Origin: Pedobacter glucosidilyticus
GTDB lineage: Bacteria; Bacteroidota; Bacteroidia; Sphingobacteriales; Sphingobacteriaceae
Reading direction: 5' to 3'
Length of the DNA stretch: 6,210 bases
Assembly: GCF_002483235.1 (NCBI RefSeq)
Contig: NZ_DLHN01000002.1
Location: forward strand, 1-6,210
Below are positions 6,125 to 6,210 of this stretch, in pieces; position 1 is the stretch's first letter; each line of letters opens with the position of its first letter. Position numbers and translations under genes: made by a program. Under the pieces are notes generated by a model. The model worked only from the letters and a program-made list of their open reading frames with translations. It searched no databases and was not told where the DNA came from.

Positions 6125-6210
6125 CTGATGAATATTTGTTATTTCGTCTAAATAAATCTTTATGCACAATCCTGAGTGGTGTGAAGGTTTTTGCATATTG
6201 AAAGCTACTA
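6125..6210. other. Right edge, nothing assignable
   Basis: Short open frames reach the window edge on both strands: an ATG at 6162 on the plus strand, and two minus-strand frames running into the repeat. None is long enough or recognisable enough to call. The 3' end of a minus-strand gene whose TGA (6121-6119) lies in the repeat edge, or the 5' end of a plus-strand gene, would both fit. Confidence 0.3.

Noticed and set aside
1..6210. CRISPR arrays, tRNA or rRNA genes
   Set aside because: No regularly spaced repeats, cloverleaf or rRNA-like sequence was seen.

Overview
The window looks like ordinary chromosome from a Bacteroidota bacterium, probably Sphingobacteriaceae (Pedobacter-like). Four things point there: AT-rich DNA, starts with A-rich leaders and no clear Shine-Dalgarno, good matches to the Bacteroidota -7 promoter box TAnnTTTG before two genes, and the character of the proteins. 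The genus is inferred from protein style, not from a search.

Layout, left to right. Positions 1-122 are an intergenic repeat. A strong minus-strand terminator (170-207) closes a two-gene galactose operon that runs right to left: galT (234-1277) and galK (1277-2434), joined by a TAATG stop/start overlap. A divergent AraC-family regulator (2620-3489) shares the control region 2435-2619 with galK. That region holds a 26-bp imperfect dyad and a -7 box for the regulator. A small exported beta-barrel-type protein follows (3620-4153) with its own terminator, then citrate synthase gltA (4365-5651) with a promoter box and a very strong terminator. The last 560 bases have no confident gene. They carry small palindromes, a degenerate tandem duplication (5922-6031) and a second, inverted copy of the left-hand repeat (6002-6124).

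How the genes work together: GalK phosphorylates galactose and GalT exchanges the product with UDP-glucose, the core of the Leloir pathway. galE and galM are not in the window. The divergent AraC-type protein is the obvious candidate regulator of galKT, by position only. gltA is a housekeeping TCA-cycle gene, and the outer-membrane-type protein has no evident link to either neighbour.

I found no new multi-gene system. The most interesting material is the repeat family. Two roughly 92% identical inverted copies lie just beyond the 3' ends of galT and gltA, in the same orientation relative to the upstream gene. One stem differs by paired compensatory changes, and a 16-bp hairpin module is cleanly present or absent between two tandem units.
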